The notes under the pieces: model-generated
The model's input: the letters and a program-made list of their open reading frames with translations, nothing else
Databases searched by the model: none
Told to the model about the DNA's origin: nothing
Part shown: positions 1-8,965 of the stretch, in pieces
Numbering within the stretch: the first letter of the stretch is position 1
Layout: every line of letters begins with the position of its first letter
Source: Aeriscardovia sp.
GTDB lineage: Bacteria; Actinomycetota; Actinomycetes; Actinomycetales; Bifidobacteriaceae
NCBI GenBank assembly: GCA_017965665.1
Contig: JAGCPN010000007.1
Coordinates: forward strand, 1 to 64,000
Length of the DNA: 64,000 nt
Reading direction: 5' to 3'
Program-made: the position numbers and the translations under genes

Positions 1-870
1 AACGACGGCCCTATGGCCCAGACCAGGGAGCACGTGCTTTTGGCCAAGCAGGTGGGAGTGCCCAAGATACTTGTGGCCCTCAACAAGTGCGACATGGTCG
101 ACGATCCCGAAATGATCGAGCTCGTCGAAGAGGAGACCCGCGACCTGCTCGAAGAGAACGGGTTCGACAGGGACTGCCCCATCATCCAGATCTCCGCTTA
201 CGGCGCCCTCCACGATGACGCCAAGGACCACGACAAGTGGGTCAACTCCGTCAAGGAGCTCATGAGCGCCGTCGACGACTACATCCCGACCCCGGTGCAC
301 GATCTCGACAAGCCCTTCCTCATGCCTATCGAGGACGTGTTCACCATCTCCGGCCGCGGCACCGTCGTAACCGGGCGTATCGAGAGGGGCAAGATCACCC
401 CCAACACCCCCGTGGAGATCGTGGGCCTGCGCCCGACTCAGACCACCACCGTCACCTCCATCGAGACCTTCCACAAGCAGATGGATCTGGCCGAAGCCGG
501 CGACAACACCGGCCTGCTCCTTCGCGGAATCAACCGCGACCAGGTGGAGAGGGGCCAGGTCGTGGCCGCCCCCGGAACCGTCACCCCCCACACCGAGTTC
601 AAGGCCGAGGTGTACGTGCTGACCAAGGACGAGGGCGGAAGGCACACCCCGTTCTTCACCAACTACCGCCCGCAGTTCTACATCCGCACCACGGATGTGA
701 CCGGCACCATTGAGCTGCCCGAGGGCGTCGAAATGGTCCAGCCCGGCGATCACGCCAACTTCACCGTCCGCCTCCTGCAGCCTGTAGCCCTCGAAAAGGG
801 CCAGACCTTCGCAATCCGCGAAGGCGGCAGGACCGTAGGCTCCGGCAGAGTCACCGAGATCCTCAAGTAA
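1..870 (+). CDS. tuf: Elongation factor Tu, C-terminal part (5' truncated by window edge)
   Basis: GTPase that delivers aminoacyl-tRNA to the ribosome. The reading frame is open from base 1 and the first residues ([17 protein letters not shown]) lie inside the G domain, so the real start is to the left of the window. The G4 motif NKCD is seen near base 83. It is followed by domain 2 ([19 protein letters not shown]) and domain 3 with the typical ending [14 protein letters not shown] strong hairpin terminator follows about 20 bases after the stop, so tuf ends its transcription unit here and the next gene has its own promoter. Identification is certain; only the 5' part is missing. Confidence 0.98.
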   Translation, partial: NDGPMAQTREHVLLAKQVGVPKILVALNKCDMVDDPEMIELVEEETRDLLEENGFDRDCPIIQISAYGALHDDAKDHDKWVNSVKELMSAVDDYIPTPVHDLDKPFLMPIEDVFTISGRGTVVTGRIERGKITPNTPVEIVGLRPTQTTTVTSIETFHKQMDLAEAGDNTGLLLRGINRDQVERGQVVAAPGTVTPHTEFKAEVYVLTKDEGGRHTPFFTNYRPQFYIRTTDVTGTIELPEGVEMVQPGDHANFTVRLLQPVALEKGQTFAIREGGRTVGSGRVTEILK

Positions 871-889
871 TTTAAGGATCGCGCTCCCT

Positions 890-923
890 AAAACCCCAGG
901 GCGAACTGGGGTTTTATTTTTTC
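890..923 (+). terminator. Rho-independent terminator after tuf
   Basis: Perfect 10-bp inverted repeat AAAACCCCAG (890-899) and CTGGGGTTTT (906-915) around a 6-base loop, followed by a T-rich tract to 923. It closes the tuf transcription unit. Confidence 0.92.
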
Positions 924-924
924 T

Positions 925-952
925 TTGACACGTACGCGAATTAATCTAAAGT
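925..952 (+). promoter_or_regulatory. Putative promoter of efp
   Basis: A consensus -35 box TTGACA lies at 925-930. A weaker -10 candidate, TAAAGT at 947-952, follows at 16 bases. It sits just after the tuf terminator and about 45 bases before the efp start codon. The -35 is clear and the -10 is a guess. Confidence 0.5.
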
Positions 953-998
953 GTAAAAGGTTTAAACACTTAACCTTGAACGCTGCGAAGGATTTTTA

Positions 999-1559
999 AT
1001 GGCACAGACTACAAACGACATAGCAAACGGATCGATTCTCAACATCGACGGGCGCCTCTGGAGGGTGGTGAAGTTCCAGCACGTAAAGCCCGGAAAAGGG
1101 CCGGCCTTCGTGAGGACCACCATAAAGGACGTGCTGACCGGAAAGCAGGTCGAGCGCACCTTCAACGCCGGGGTGAAAATCGATTTTGCCACCCTCGACA
1201 ACAGGAACCTGCAGTACAGCTACAAGGACGGGTCCAACCTGATGTTCATGGACACTTCCTCCTACGATCAGGTCGCCATCCCCGAAGAGCTCCTGGGGGA
1301 CCAGATAAAGTACCTGGTCGAAGGCACCGACTGCATGGTCAGCTTCTTTGAGGGCAACCCCATAGCCGTGCAGCTCCCGGCATCCGTAGTGCTGGAAGTC
1401 ACCCACACCGAGCCCGGGCTCCAGGGCAACAGGAGCAGCGCCGGCAACAAGCCCGCCACTTTGGAAACCGGCGCCGAAATACAGGTCCCCCTCTTCATAA
1501 ATGAGGGCGAAAAAATAAAGGTTGACACCAGGGACGGCTCCTACTTGAGCAGGGAATAA
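999..1559 (+). CDS. efp: Elongation factor P
   Basis: EF-P binds between the P and E sites of the ribosome and relieves stalling at polyproline. The 186-residue length is standard for three beta-barrel domains (KOW-like N-terminal, EF-P/YeiP central, OB C-terminal ending in [11 protein letters not shown]). The tip loop reads PGKGPAF at about residue 31-37, with the lysine that E. coli modifies. The following proline is the PGKGP pattern known from Actinobacteria, where EF-P works without lysine modification. The ATG is preceded by GAAGGA. nusB starts five bases after the stop, so the two are co-transcribed. Confidence 0.96.
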   Translation: MAQTTNDIANGSILNIDGRLWRVVKFQHVKPGKGPAFVRTTIKDVLTGKQVERTFNAGVKIDFATLDNRNLQYSYKDGSNLMFMDTSSYDQVAIPEELLGDQIKYLVEGTDCMVSFFEGNPIAVQLPASVVLEVTHTEPGLQGNRSSAGNKPATLETGAEIQVPLFINEGEKIKVDTRDGSYLSRE

Positions 1560-1563
1560 GGGA

Positions 1564-2007
1564 ATGTCGAGATTTGCCGCCAGGAGGAGGGCGCTAAGCG
1601 TTCTCTATGAGGCAGACGAGAAGGGAGGGGATATAGAGGCCCTTCTTCTGGAGAGGCTGGGCGATCCCGGGCTTCCCACACCGCTGCCGGATTATGCCAA
1701 AGAGATTGTGAGCGGCGTGGCCGCCCACAAGGAGGAAATAGACGGGCTCATTGCCAAAAACTCCAGCTGGAAGATTGAAAGGATGGCGGTACTCGACCGC
1801 AATATCATGCGCATGGCCATTTGGGAGTGCCTTTACGGGGAAGGCGGACCGGCCGTAGCCTACATCAACGAGGCCATAAAGCTTGCAAAAATATATTGCG
1901 GAGGAAAGAGCGTGAACTTCATATACGGAGTTCTCTGCGCGGCCACCGGACGCCCGAAGCCAGAAGGCGGGAATGAAGCGCCAAACAGTATAGAATTGAG
2001 TGTATAA
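1564..2007 (+). CDS. nusB: Transcription antitermination factor NusB
   Basis: NusB pairs with NusE (S10) on boxA RNA during rRNA transcription antitermination. The 147-residue all-alpha protein shows the family N-terminus (RRRALSVLYEADEKG), the central NSSWKIERMAVLDRNIMRMAIWE block and the C-terminal YCGGKSVNFIYGVL helix. The last 25 residues (RPKPEGGNEAPNS...) are a low-complexity tail beyond the fold. It sits five bases after efp, a conserved actinobacterial pair. The stop codon overlaps a TATAAT hexamer that probably belongs to the next operon. Confidence 0.95.
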   Translation: MSRFAARRRALSVLYEADEKGGDIEALLLERLGDPGLPTPLPDYAKEIVSGVAAHKEEIDGLIAKNSSWKIERMAVLDRNIMRMAIWECLYGEGGPAVAYINEAIKLAKIYCGGKSVNFIYGVLCAATGRPKPEGGNEAPNSIELSV

Positions 2008-2008
2008 T
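2003..2008 (+). promoter_or_regulatory. Putative -10 box of the tyrosine decarboxylase operon
   Basis: A perfect TATAAT lies over the nusB stop codon. Transcription from here would begin near 2015 and give a leader of about 105 nt before the permease ATG. No convincing -35 box is seen at 16-18 bases upstream. Confidence 0.45.
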
Positions 2009-2018
2009 CGAGAATTTT

Positions 2019-2066
2019 GGCGCGGGGCGGCCGCAGGCTGTTAAAATCTGAGAGATTTTTCGCGCC
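2019..2066 (+). promoter_or_regulatory. Nested inverted repeats in the leader of the permease-decarboxylase operon
   Basis: An outer stem GGCGCG (2019-2024) / CGCGCC (2061-2066) encloses an inner perfect 7-bp hairpin, AAAATCT (2043-2049) and AGATTTT (2053-2059) with loop GAG. It lies between the proposed -10 box and the permease start. It may be a regulatory leader or a weak attenuator. No known riboswitch is recognised. Confidence 0.4.
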
Positions 2067-2118
2067 CTATGAACCTCAAATCCCGATTCCCAAAAACGTA
2101 AGAAAAAGAGTAAAGCAA

Positions 2119-3639
2119 ATGAGCGATCGGATTAAAATCTCTCTGAGTACCTTTGTAGGTATAGCTATGGCTCTTATAGCCTCCGTGCGAAGCATTCCAC
2201 AACTGGCTGCCACGGGTTGGCAGATGATCATATACATGATCATCTCCGTGGCGTTTTTTGCCCTGCCTCTAGCGTTGATGTGCGGAGAGCTTGGAGCCAT
2301 GCTGCCTGGCGCAGGCGGACCCCAGCGATGGGTGCGCAGGGGGCTAAGCGATAAATGGGGATTCGTCGTGGCATGGCTGCTGTGGGCCCAGATGTTTCCG
2401 GGCATGGTCATGGTGGCCGCGCCGCTGGGGCCGCTGTTCGGCAACACCATCAGCAACATACCCCTTGGCAACAACCACTGGTTCGTGATGTGCAGCATCA
2501 TAGTCGTCTATTGGTTTGTCACTCTTCTCAACCTCAAGTTCGACATGGCCAAAATCGGAGGTGACATCGGCACCTGGCTGGGCATTTATATTCCTATCGT
2601 CTTCATGCTCGTACTCGGTATCGGTGCCATGATAAAGACAGGGATCAGGCCTGGAATGGTGCTCGGCACCTTCCATTGGCAGCAGCTTCTTCCCCAGGGC
2701 GATACTCTGCAGTACGTGGCTTCCATAGCCTTCATCTTCTGCGGAATTTCCACCCTCGGCGTGTATATCCCCAGGATTAAGGACTCTACCAGGAACTTCG
2801 CCAGGGGCCTCATGATCGCCCTCGTGGTCGTAGTCTTGATGAACCTTATCCCCGCCTTCCTCATGGGCAACGTCGTCACTTCCAGCAACATCCAGCTCGC
2901 CAACATCTCCCAGCCCATCATCCTGTTCTGCGAGATACTTCACTGGCCCCTGTGGTTGAACAACGTCTTTAGCTGCATGAGCTTTATCGGCGTCCTCGTG
3001 GCCCTCTCCGGCTGGGTCACCGGCCCCAGCCAGACCATGATCCAGGTGGCCAACGAAGGGCTCGTGCCTTCCTCCTGGCGCTTCTACAAGCACAACGAGC
3101 TTGGCGTCTCCAAGCCCATCCTCATCGCCCAGGCGGGACTTATCACCCTCTTCGCCCTCCTCTATGCGCTTCCGGACGTCAATCAGATCTTCATGCTCAT
3201 GACCAATACCACCACCATGTTTTATGTAGTGGTCTATACTCTTATTGCCATAGCTTTCATACGATTGCGCTACGAAGCCAAGGAGCTGAAGCGTCCTTAC
3301 AGGATTGGAAAGAAAGGGAATGGGCTCGCATGGATGTGGGCAATATTCCTTTGGTCGGGCCTGATATTTATAGCCGTCACCGCTATAGCGGCCAGCTCGA
3401 GGGCGAGCGCCGTTGTGATGATAGTGTTCACTCTGATCTTTGCAGTCTTCCCGCTTATTTTGCACCACTTCCGCAGGGATCGCTGGGCTGTTACGGCGCA
3501 AAAGTACCTGCAAAGCTACAGCAGGGAGCACAGGGTCATCCCCGCCGTCCAACTGCGTCCGAGCCTCGTGCGCGGCATGGGCGATGAAAGCGACATAGTC
3601 CAAGATTCGATGGAACCTGAAGATCAACTAAGGAGCTGA
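2119..3639 (+). CDS. APC-superfamily amino acid antiporter, probably tyrosine/tyramine exchanger
   Basis: Integral membrane transporter with about twelve hydrophobic helices. It resembles the glutamate:GABA-type (GGA) branch of the APC superfamily, with an early GELGAMLPGAGGPQRWVRRG segment and a long basic C-terminal cytoplasmic tail. It ends two bases before a tyrosine decarboxylase that has its own AAGGAG site, so by context it should exchange tyrosine for tyramine, as TyrP does in enterococcal tdc clusters. The frame is open upstream to a TTG at 2017, but the extra 34 residues are basic and unlike a transporter. A TATAAT at 2003 would also place the RNA start inside that extension, so ATG 2119 is preferred. 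Substrate is inferred from the neighbour, not from sequence. Confidence 0.85.
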   Translation: MSDRIKISLSTFVGIAMALIASVRSIPQLAATGWQMIIYMIISVAFFALPLALMCGELGAMLPGAGGPQRWVRRGLSDKWGFVVAWLLWAQMFPGMVMVAAPLGPLFGNTISNIPLGNNHWFVMCSIIVVYWFVTLLNLKFDMAKIGGDIGTWLGIYIPIVFMLVLGIGAMIKTGIRPGMVLGTFHWQQLLPQGDTLQYVASIAFIFCGISTLGVYIPRIKDSTRNFARGLMIALVVVVLMNLIPAFLMGNVVTSSNIQLANISQPIILFCEILHWPLWLNNVFSCMSFIGVLVALSGWVTGPSQTMIQVANEGLVPSSWRFYKHNELGVSKPILIAQAGLITLFALLYALPDVNQIFMLMTNTTTMFYVVVYTLIAIAFIRLRYEAKELKRPYRIGKKGNGLAWMWAIFLWSGLIFIAVTAIAASSRASAVVMIVFTLIFAVFPLILHHFRRDRWAVTAQKYLQSYSREHRVIPAVQLRPSLVRGMGDESDIVQDSMEPEDQLRS

Positions 3640-3641
3640 TA

Positions 3642-5480
3642 ATGGAGGATATCGACGTAAACGCCTTGCTCATCGGAGGTAAGTCCGAAAACGGGAAGCT
3701 TTTTAAATCCCTGCTCATGGGCCTGATAGATGAGCATCTGGGCTGGAGGCAGAACTACATGCCCCAGGATCGCCCGCTCATTTCCGCAGACGAACAGGCC
3801 TCCGCCCCCTTCCGGCAGACGGTGCAGAAGCTTAAAGACGTAATGGAAGAGCTGTCGGTGAGGATGAGGGCGGATTCGGTTCCGTGGCAATCTCCCAGGT
3901 ACTGGGGCCATATGAATTCCGAGACCCTCGTCCCGGCCCTCCTCGGGTACTATTTCGGGATGCTTTGGAACGAGAACAACGTGTCCTACGAAGGCTCTCC
4001 CGCTACCAGCCTCCTGGAAGAGGAAGTGGGGATGGACTTTGCCAGGCTCTTTAGCTTCTCCAACGGCTGGGGACACATTTGCGCCGACGGATCCATTGCA
4101 AACCTCGAAGCCCTCTGGTACGCCAGAAACGTAAAGAGCCTTCCTCTGGCCATGAAGGAAGTAAAACCGGAACTCGTGGCGGGCAAGAGCGATTGGGAAC
4201 TTTTGAACATGCCGACAGAGGAAATAATCGATCTGATGTCGGGCCTGAGCGAAGTGGATTTGGATCTTGTAAAGAGGAAATCTGCCAGGAGCGGTAAGAG
4301 GATTGAGGATCTGGGCAAGTGGATCATCCCCGCCACCAAGCATTACAGCTGGCTCAAGGCTGCCGACATCACCGGCGTGGGAATGGACAACGTCATCATG
4401 ATCCCCGTAGACGAACACTACAGGATGAAGATAGATGACCTGGAGAAGACTATAGAGGATCTGGCCTCACAGAAGATCCCCGTTTTGGGAGTGGTAGGCG
4501 TAGTGGGGACTACCGAAGAGGGAGCCATAGATCATATCGACAAGATCTGCGCATTGCGCAAGAGTTTTGCCAAGAAGGGCATCAACTTCTACCTCCACGC
4601 CGACTGCGCCTACGGCGGCTACGCCAGGGCCCTCATCCTCGATTCGAACTACGACGTCATCCCCTATGCCGATCTGGAACATGAATTGAGGGAAAACAAC
4701 GTCTTCCAGGATCCTTCCAACACCATTTCCAGAGACGACTATGAGGCGCTCAAGGCGCTTGAAGACGTGGATTCGGTGACGGTCGATCCCCATAAGATGG
4801 GTTATGTCCCCTATACCGCCGGAGGCATAGCGATAAAGGACATAAGGATGAGGAACGCGGTTTCCTACTTCGCTTCCTACGTCTTCGACAAGACCATCGA
4901 TCCCCCGGTCCAAATCGGGCCCTACATCCTCGAGGGCTCCAAGGCCGGAGCCGCCGCCGCCGCAGTGTGGGCGGCCCACAGGGTCCTGCCTGTAAATATC
5001 ACAGGATACGGAAAGATTATCGGCAGGTCCATGGAGGGGGCCCGCAACTTCTACAAGTTCATGAGCGAACTGGAAGTGGAAGTGGAAGGCGCCAAAGTGA
5101 GGGCCCACACCATTTACTACCCCGACTTCAACATGGTCGACTGGGTGTTCAACGTGGAGGGCAACAAGGATCTGGACGCCATGAACAAGCTGAACCAGAA
5201 CTTCTTTATTCAGAGCTCCATCTACTCGGGACTGGACTACCTAAAGCCCATCCTCACCAGCCACACTGATTTTACCCGCGAAGAATACGGCGACAGCTGC
5301 CTGGGCTTCATAAGGCAGATAGGAATAACCTCCCCTTGGGAGGAGGGATCCCACCTGACCACTTTGAGGGCATCGGCCATGAACCTGATGATGTACGACG
5401 CACAGAACTTTGCTGCCTACAAGGTGAAGATCACCGAGGCTATCAAAGAAGTGCTGAAGCCCTGTCTGAACACTAAGTAG
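3642..5480 (+). CDS. tdcA: PLP-dependent tyrosine decarboxylase (TDC type)
   Basis: Cytoplasmic group II decarboxylase converting L-tyrosine to tyramine and CO2. The 612-residue length equals the enterococcal/lactobacillal tyrosine decarboxylases (about 620) rather than GadB (about 465). From memory of those proteins the match is close: DEHLGWRQNYMPQD near residue 32, YWGHMNSETL, WNENNVSYEGSPAT, AMKEVKPELVAGKSDWELLN and KHYSWLKAAD are all TDC signatures. The PLP lysine lies in DPHKMGYVPYTAGG at about residue 386. The start follows AAGGAG at 3630-3635. With the antiporter upstream and tyrS downstream it forms the classical tyrP-tdcA-tyrS set, which consumes an intracellular proton and can give acid tolerance. 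Aromatic substrate is well supported by family; activity on phenylalanine or DOPA is possible. Confidence 0.9.
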   Translation: MEDIDVNALLIGGKSENGKLFKSLLMGLIDEHLGWRQNYMPQDRPLISADEQASAPFRQTVQKLKDVMEELSVRMRADSVPWQSPRYWGHMNSETLVPALLGYYFGMLWNENNVSYEGSPATSLLEEEVGMDFARLFSFSNGWGHICADGSIANLEALWYARNVKSLPLAMKEVKPELVAGKSDWELLNMPTEEIIDLMSGLSEVDLDLVKRKSARSGKRIEDLGKWIIPATKHYSWLKAADITGVGMDNVIMIPVDEHYRMKIDDLEKTIEDLASQKIPVLGVVGVVGTTEEGAIDHIDKICALRKSFAKKGINFYLHADCAYGGYARALILDSNYDVIPYADLEHELRENNVFQDPSNTISRDDYEALKALEDVDSVTVDPHKMGYVPYTAGGIAIKDIRMRNAVSYFASYVFDKTIDPPVQIGPYILEGSKAGAAAAAVWAAHRVLPVNITGYGKIIGRSMEGARNFYKFMSELEVEVEGAKVRAHTIYYPDFNMVDWVFNVEGNKDLDAMNKLNQNFFIQSSIYSGLDYLKPILTSHTDFTREEYGDSCLGFIRQIGITSPWEEGSHLTTLRASAMNLMMYDAQNFAAYKVKITEAIKEVLKPCLNTK

Positions 5481-5487
5481 AGACCGA

Positions 5488-6735
5488 ATGGACATTCTAG
5501 AAGATTTGAAGTGGCGCGGCCTGATAAACCAGCAGACCGATCCCGAGGGGCTCAAAGAAGCACTTGAAAAGGGGAAGCTCACCCTGTACTGCGGCACCGA
5601 TCCCACCGGACCCTCCCTGCACATCGGCCACCTCATCCCCTTTATCGTCCTCAAGAGGTTCCAACTGCAGGGGTATCACCCCGTAATCCTCATAGGGGGA
5701 GCTACAGGGGCCATAGGGGATCCGAGCGGGAGGAGCACCGAAAGAGTCCTGCAGACCATGGACCAGGTGGAGGCCAATAAAAAGAGCCTGAGGGAGCAGA
5801 TGTCGAAGATCTTCGGACCTGAGTTTAAGATTGTCGACAACTACACCTGGATTTCACGCCTCACCCTTTTGGACTTCCTCAGGGACTTTGGCAAAAACTT
5901 TTCGGTCAACGCCATGCTCAGCAAGGAGAGCGTGGCTTCGAGGATTGAAGGCGGCATCTCCTTTACGGAGTTTAGCTACCAGATCCTGCAGGCTATAGAC
6001 TTTCTCTACCTTTTCGAAAACGAAGGCGTCACCCTGCAGATCGGAGGAGCCGACCAGTGGGGAAATCTGACTGACGGGATAGATCTCATACGCCACAAGC
6101 ACTCCAAGGCCGAAGTCTTCGGATTTACTATCCCCCTCCTGCTGAAGTCCGACGGAACCAAATTCGGCAAATCTTCCGGAGGGGCCGTGTGGCTCGACCC
6201 CAAGATGACCAGCCCCTACGACTTTTACCAGTTCTGGATCAACACTGACGACAGGGACACCGATAAGTACCTGAAGTACTTCACATTCCTTTCCAAAGAG
6301 AGGATTGAAGAATTGGACCGCGAAACCAGGGAGCGTCCGAACCTCAGGCTTGCGCAAAAAGCCCTGGCCTACGAGGTGACCGCCTTCGTACACGGCAAGG
6401 AGGAGGCCGACAGGGCCGAAAAGATCTCCTCCCTCCTCTTTAAGGGGGATATATCCGAGCTCAGCGCGGACGAAATAGAAGAGGCGTTCGGATCGGCCCC
6501 CTCGGCTTCCATAGGAAAAGAGCCCGTGAACCTGGTGGACCTGCTGGTCGAAACCGGGGTCGAAAAGAGCCGCAGGCAGGCCAGGGAGGATATCTCTTCT
6601 AAGGCCATCTCGGTCAATGGCCGCGTTTTGCAGTCCCCCGAAGCGATGGTGGATCCCGCATCCGACTTTGACGGCCGCTTCCTCGTCATTCGGAAGGGCA
6701 AGAAGAACTACACCTTGGCCAGAGTGAGCCAATGA
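5488..6735 (+). CDS. tyrS: Tyrosyl-tRNA synthetase
   Basis: Class I synthetase charging tRNA-Tyr. The N-terminal catalytic domain has the HIGH motif as PTGPSLHIGHLIP (residues about 36-48), the tyrosine-binding QIGGADQWGN segment and the KMSKS motif as KFGKSSGGAVWLD. A C-terminal S4-like RNA-binding domain begins near residue 345 (NLVDLLVETGVEKSRRQAREDI). The length of 415 is normal. It follows the decarboxylase by seven bases, an arrangement known from lactic acid bacterial tdc clusters, where tyrS senses tyrosine. Its stop overlaps the gmk start (ATGA), so it is also the upstream partner of gmk. It may be the only tyrS or an extra copy; the window cannot tell. Confidence 0.96.
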   Translation: MDILEDLKWRGLINQQTDPEGLKEALEKGKLTLYCGTDPTGPSLHIGHLIPFIVLKRFQLQGYHPVILIGGATGAIGDPSGRSTERVLQTMDQVEANKKSLREQMSKIFGPEFKIVDNYTWISRLTLLDFLRDFGKNFSVNAMLSKESVASRIEGGISFTEFSYQILQAIDFLYLFENEGVTLQIGGADQWGNLTDGIDLIRHKHSKAEVFGFTIPLLLKSDGTKFGKSSGGAVWLDPKMTSPYDFYQFWINTDDRDTDKYLKYFTFLSKERIEELDRETRERPNLRLAQKALAYEVTAFVHGKEEADRAEKISSLLFKGDISELSADEIEEAFGSAPSASIGKEPVNLVDLLVETGVEKSRRQAREDISSKAISVNGRVLQSPEAMVDPASDFDGRFLVIRKGKKNYTLARVSQ

Positions 6736-7298
6736 TTCCCCTGGTGGTCCTCAGCGGACCTACTGCGGTGGGGAAGGGCACGGTAGAGCGGGCGCTTTTG
6801 AAGATGCATCCCGAGATCTGGGTAAGCATTTCGGCCACCACGCGCGCCCCCAGGGAGGGGGAGGTCGACGGACGCGACTACTGGTTCATCTCGGAGGACG
6901 AGTTCAAGAGGCGGGAAGAATCAGGGATGTTTTTGGAGACCGCGCTGGTGCATGGGATGGCCCATTACGGCACTCCTCTGGAGCCGGTTTTGGACCACAT
7001 ACGCCGCGGCGTCCCCACCCTCCTCGAAATCGACCTGCAGGGCGCCAGAAGCGTGTCCAGGAAGGCCAAAAGCCTGGGCGTAGACGCCTTTTCGATTTTC
7101 CTTGCGCCCCCCAGTTTTGATTCTCTTGTATACCGGCTCAACCTCCGAGGCACCGAGAGCCCGGAGCAAAAGGCCAGGAGGCTTAAGACGGCCAAAGAGG
7201 AAATGACCCACGAAGACGAGTTTGACGCCGTCGTCGTGAACGACGAAGTCGATGTGGCGGCTTCGGCCATTTGGGATCTTATGAAAAATCTCTATTGA
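6732..7298 (+). CDS. gmk: Guanylate kinase
   Basis: Phosphorylates GMP to GDP. The P-loop is [13 protein letters not shown] (residues 9-21), followed by the nucleotide-binding [22 protein letters not shown] segment and the lid region. The 188-residue length is standard. The start overlaps the tyrS stop by four bases (ATGA), which suggests translational coupling. In bifidobacterial genomes known to me gmk follows pyrimidine genes, so its coupling to tyrS here is unusual. rpoZ begins 16 bases downstream. Confidence 0.95.
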   Translation: MIPLVVLSGPTAVGKGTVERALLKMHPEIWVSISATTRAPREGEVDGRDYWFISEDEFKRREESGMFLETALVHGMAHYGTPLEPVLDHIRRGVPTLLEIDLQGARSVSRKAKSLGVDAFSIFLAPPSFDSLVYRLNLRGTESPEQKARRLKTAKEEMTHEDEFDAVVVNDEVDVAASAIWDLMKNLY

Positions 7299-7314
7299 GC
7301 AGAAAGGCAGTTAT

Positions 7315-7794
7315 ATGACACTCGGAACGTCCCCCAAGCCCGAAGGGCTCACCAACCCTCCCCTCCATGAACTTATGGAGCACGCCGACTCGAAGTACGC
7401 CCTGCTGATATTTGGAGCCAAAAGGGCCAAGCAGATCAACAATTACTTCATGCAGCTCAAAGCCGGCTACATCAAGGACGTGAGGGGGCCGCTCACTCCC
7501 TATGAGGATAATGAGCAGCCCCTCTCTATAGCTTTCAGGGAGATAAATAAAGGCCTCATAGAGGGAACGCTGGGCTCCGAAGACAACATCAGCTCCCAGT
7601 CGCGCTCCAAAGTCATCAGCAACTCCATATCGCTGTCGGCCACCGACCTTGTGGGCGGAAGCGAAGAAGAGGACGACATAGACGGAGAGGAAGAAGAGAG
7701 CCAGGAAAGCGAAGAGCCCTACGAGGAAGTCGAAGAGGAAGTAGAAGAAGAGGTAGAAGACGAGGACGACGGAGACGAGGATATTGACGACTAA
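7315..7794 (+). CDS. rpoZ: RNA polymerase omega subunit with long acidic C-terminal tail
   Basis: Omega helps assembly of the RNA polymerase beta' subunit. Residues 1-85 carry the family core ([26 protein letters not shown], then [14 protein letters not shown]). The protein continues to 159 residues. The final 45 are almost entirely Glu/Asp ([20 protein letters not shown] is representative), well beyond the usual omega length of about 70-110. The start has an AGAAAGG site. The coding end overlaps the metK start by eleven bases. Position between gmk and metK is the normal actinobacterial order. Confidence 0.93.
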   Translation: MTLGTSPKPEGLTNPPLHELMEHADSKYALLIFGAKRAKQINNYFMQLKAGYIKDVRGPLTPYEDNEQPLSIAFREINKGLIEGTLGSEDNISSQSRSKVISNSISLSATDLVGGSEEEDDIDGEEEESQESEEPYEEVEEEVEEEVEDEDDGDEDIDD

Positions 7795-8965
7795 TCTTCA
7801 CCCCCTCAGCGCCGAATCCGTCACGGAGGGGCACCCCGACAAGCTCTGCGACAAAATCTCCGACAGCGTCCTAGACGACCTGCTTTCCCAGGACCCGTCA
7901 AGCCATGTGGCCGTGGAAACCGTGGCGTGCAAGGGCATGTTCATGGTGTGCGGAGAAGTCAACTCCGCAGGCTGGTGCGATGTGCAGAAAGTAGTCAGAA
8001 ACACTGTCAAGGAGACGGGGTACACCGATTCTTCGATAGGCCTGGACTGGCAGAGCTGCGGGGTTACGGTGTCTATAACTTCGCAAAGCCCCGAGATAGA
8101 CGGAAGCGTGCGCAGGAGCGGAAAGCCCGAAGAACAGGGGGCCGGCGATCAGGGCGTGGTGTTCGGCTTTGCCTGCGACGAGACGAAAGTCATGATGCCC
8201 CTTCCCATCACGCTGGCCAACCGTCTGACGATGAAGATGGCGGAAACCAGAAAGCAGGGCATCCTCCCCGCCTTAAGGCCCGACGGAAAGTCCCAGGTCA
8301 CCGTGGATTACGAAGGGTTCTGCCCCAAAAAGATCGATACCGTCCTGATCTCGGCCCAGCACGATCCCGGAACCGATCTGAAGGAGTTGGGAGAAGCGGT
8401 GAGGCGGGCGGTAGTTGAACCCGTCTTGGAAGAATGGGCCGGATCTGTCGACGCATCCTCCTTCAATTTCATCTTTAACCCCTCGGGGTCCTTCGTGCTC
8501 GGAGGACCTGCTGCAGACACCGGCCTCACCGGGCGCAAGATCATAGTTGACGCTTACGGCAATGCGGGCCGAAGCGGCGGAGGCGCCTTTTCCGGAAAAG
8601 ATCCCTCCAAGGTCGACAGGTCCGGAGCTTACGCCGCCAGATGGGTGGCAAAAAACCTTGTAGCTTCCGGGGCCGTCAAAAGGGCCGAAGTCCAGATTGC
8701 CTACGCCATAGGGAGGGCCGATCCCGTCGCCCTCGACATCGAAACCTTCGGGACGGAGGCTGCGGGCCTAACTCCTGCCAAAATCAAGGCGGCAGTGGAG
8801 GAAGTTTTTGATCTGAGGCCCGGAGTCATCATAAAAGATCTCGACCTTTTGCGCCCGATTTACTCCCCCACTGCCTGCTACGGACACTTTGGGCGCGAAG
8901 AAGCCTGTTTTACCTGGGAGAAGACGGACCGCGCCAATTTGCTCAGGGATCTTCTTTTGCGCTAA
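7784..8965 (+). CDS. metK: S-adenosylmethionine synthetase
   Basis: Makes SAM from methionine and ATP as a cytoplasmic tetramer. The sequence starts with the diagnostic [20 protein letters not shown] block, then [15 protein letters not shown] (normally GAGDQGLMFGYA) and the P-loop-like [16 protein letters not shown]. The 393-residue length is normal. The only start compatible with a full N-terminus is TTG at 7784, inside the end of rpoZ, with GGAG at 7771-7774 as ribosome binding site. Translation is therefore probably coupled to rpoZ. priA starts directly at the metK stop. Confidence 0.95.
   Translation: MTTNLHPLSAESVTEGHPDKLCDKISDSVLDDLLSQDPSSHVAVETVACKGMFMVCGEVNSAGWCDVQKVVRNTVKETGYTDSSIGLDWQSCGVTVSITSQSPEIDGSVRRSGKPEEQGAGDQGVVFGFACDETKVMMPLPITLANRLTMKMAETRKQGILPALRPDGKSQVTVDYEGFCPKKIDTVLISAQHDPGTDLKELGEAVRRAVVEPVLEEWAGSVDASSFNFIFNPSGSFVLGGPAADTGLTGRKIIVDAYGNAGRSGGGAFSGKDPSKVDRSGAYAARWVAKNLVASGAVKRAEVQIAYAIGRADPVALDIETFGTEAAGLTPAKIKAAVEEVFDLRPGVIIKDLDLLRPIYSPTACYGHFGREEACFTWEKTDRANLLRDLLLR

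Noticed and set aside
2017-2118. 34-residue N-terminal extension of the permease from a TTG
   Set aside because: The extension is basic and not transporter-like, has no ribosome binding site, and lies at or just after the transcription start expected from the TATAAT at 2003.
2344-3627. Long open frame on the minus strand opposite the permease
   Set aside because: Composition is His/Asp/Gly-rich and mirrors the codons of the clearly coding + strand transporter; no start signal.
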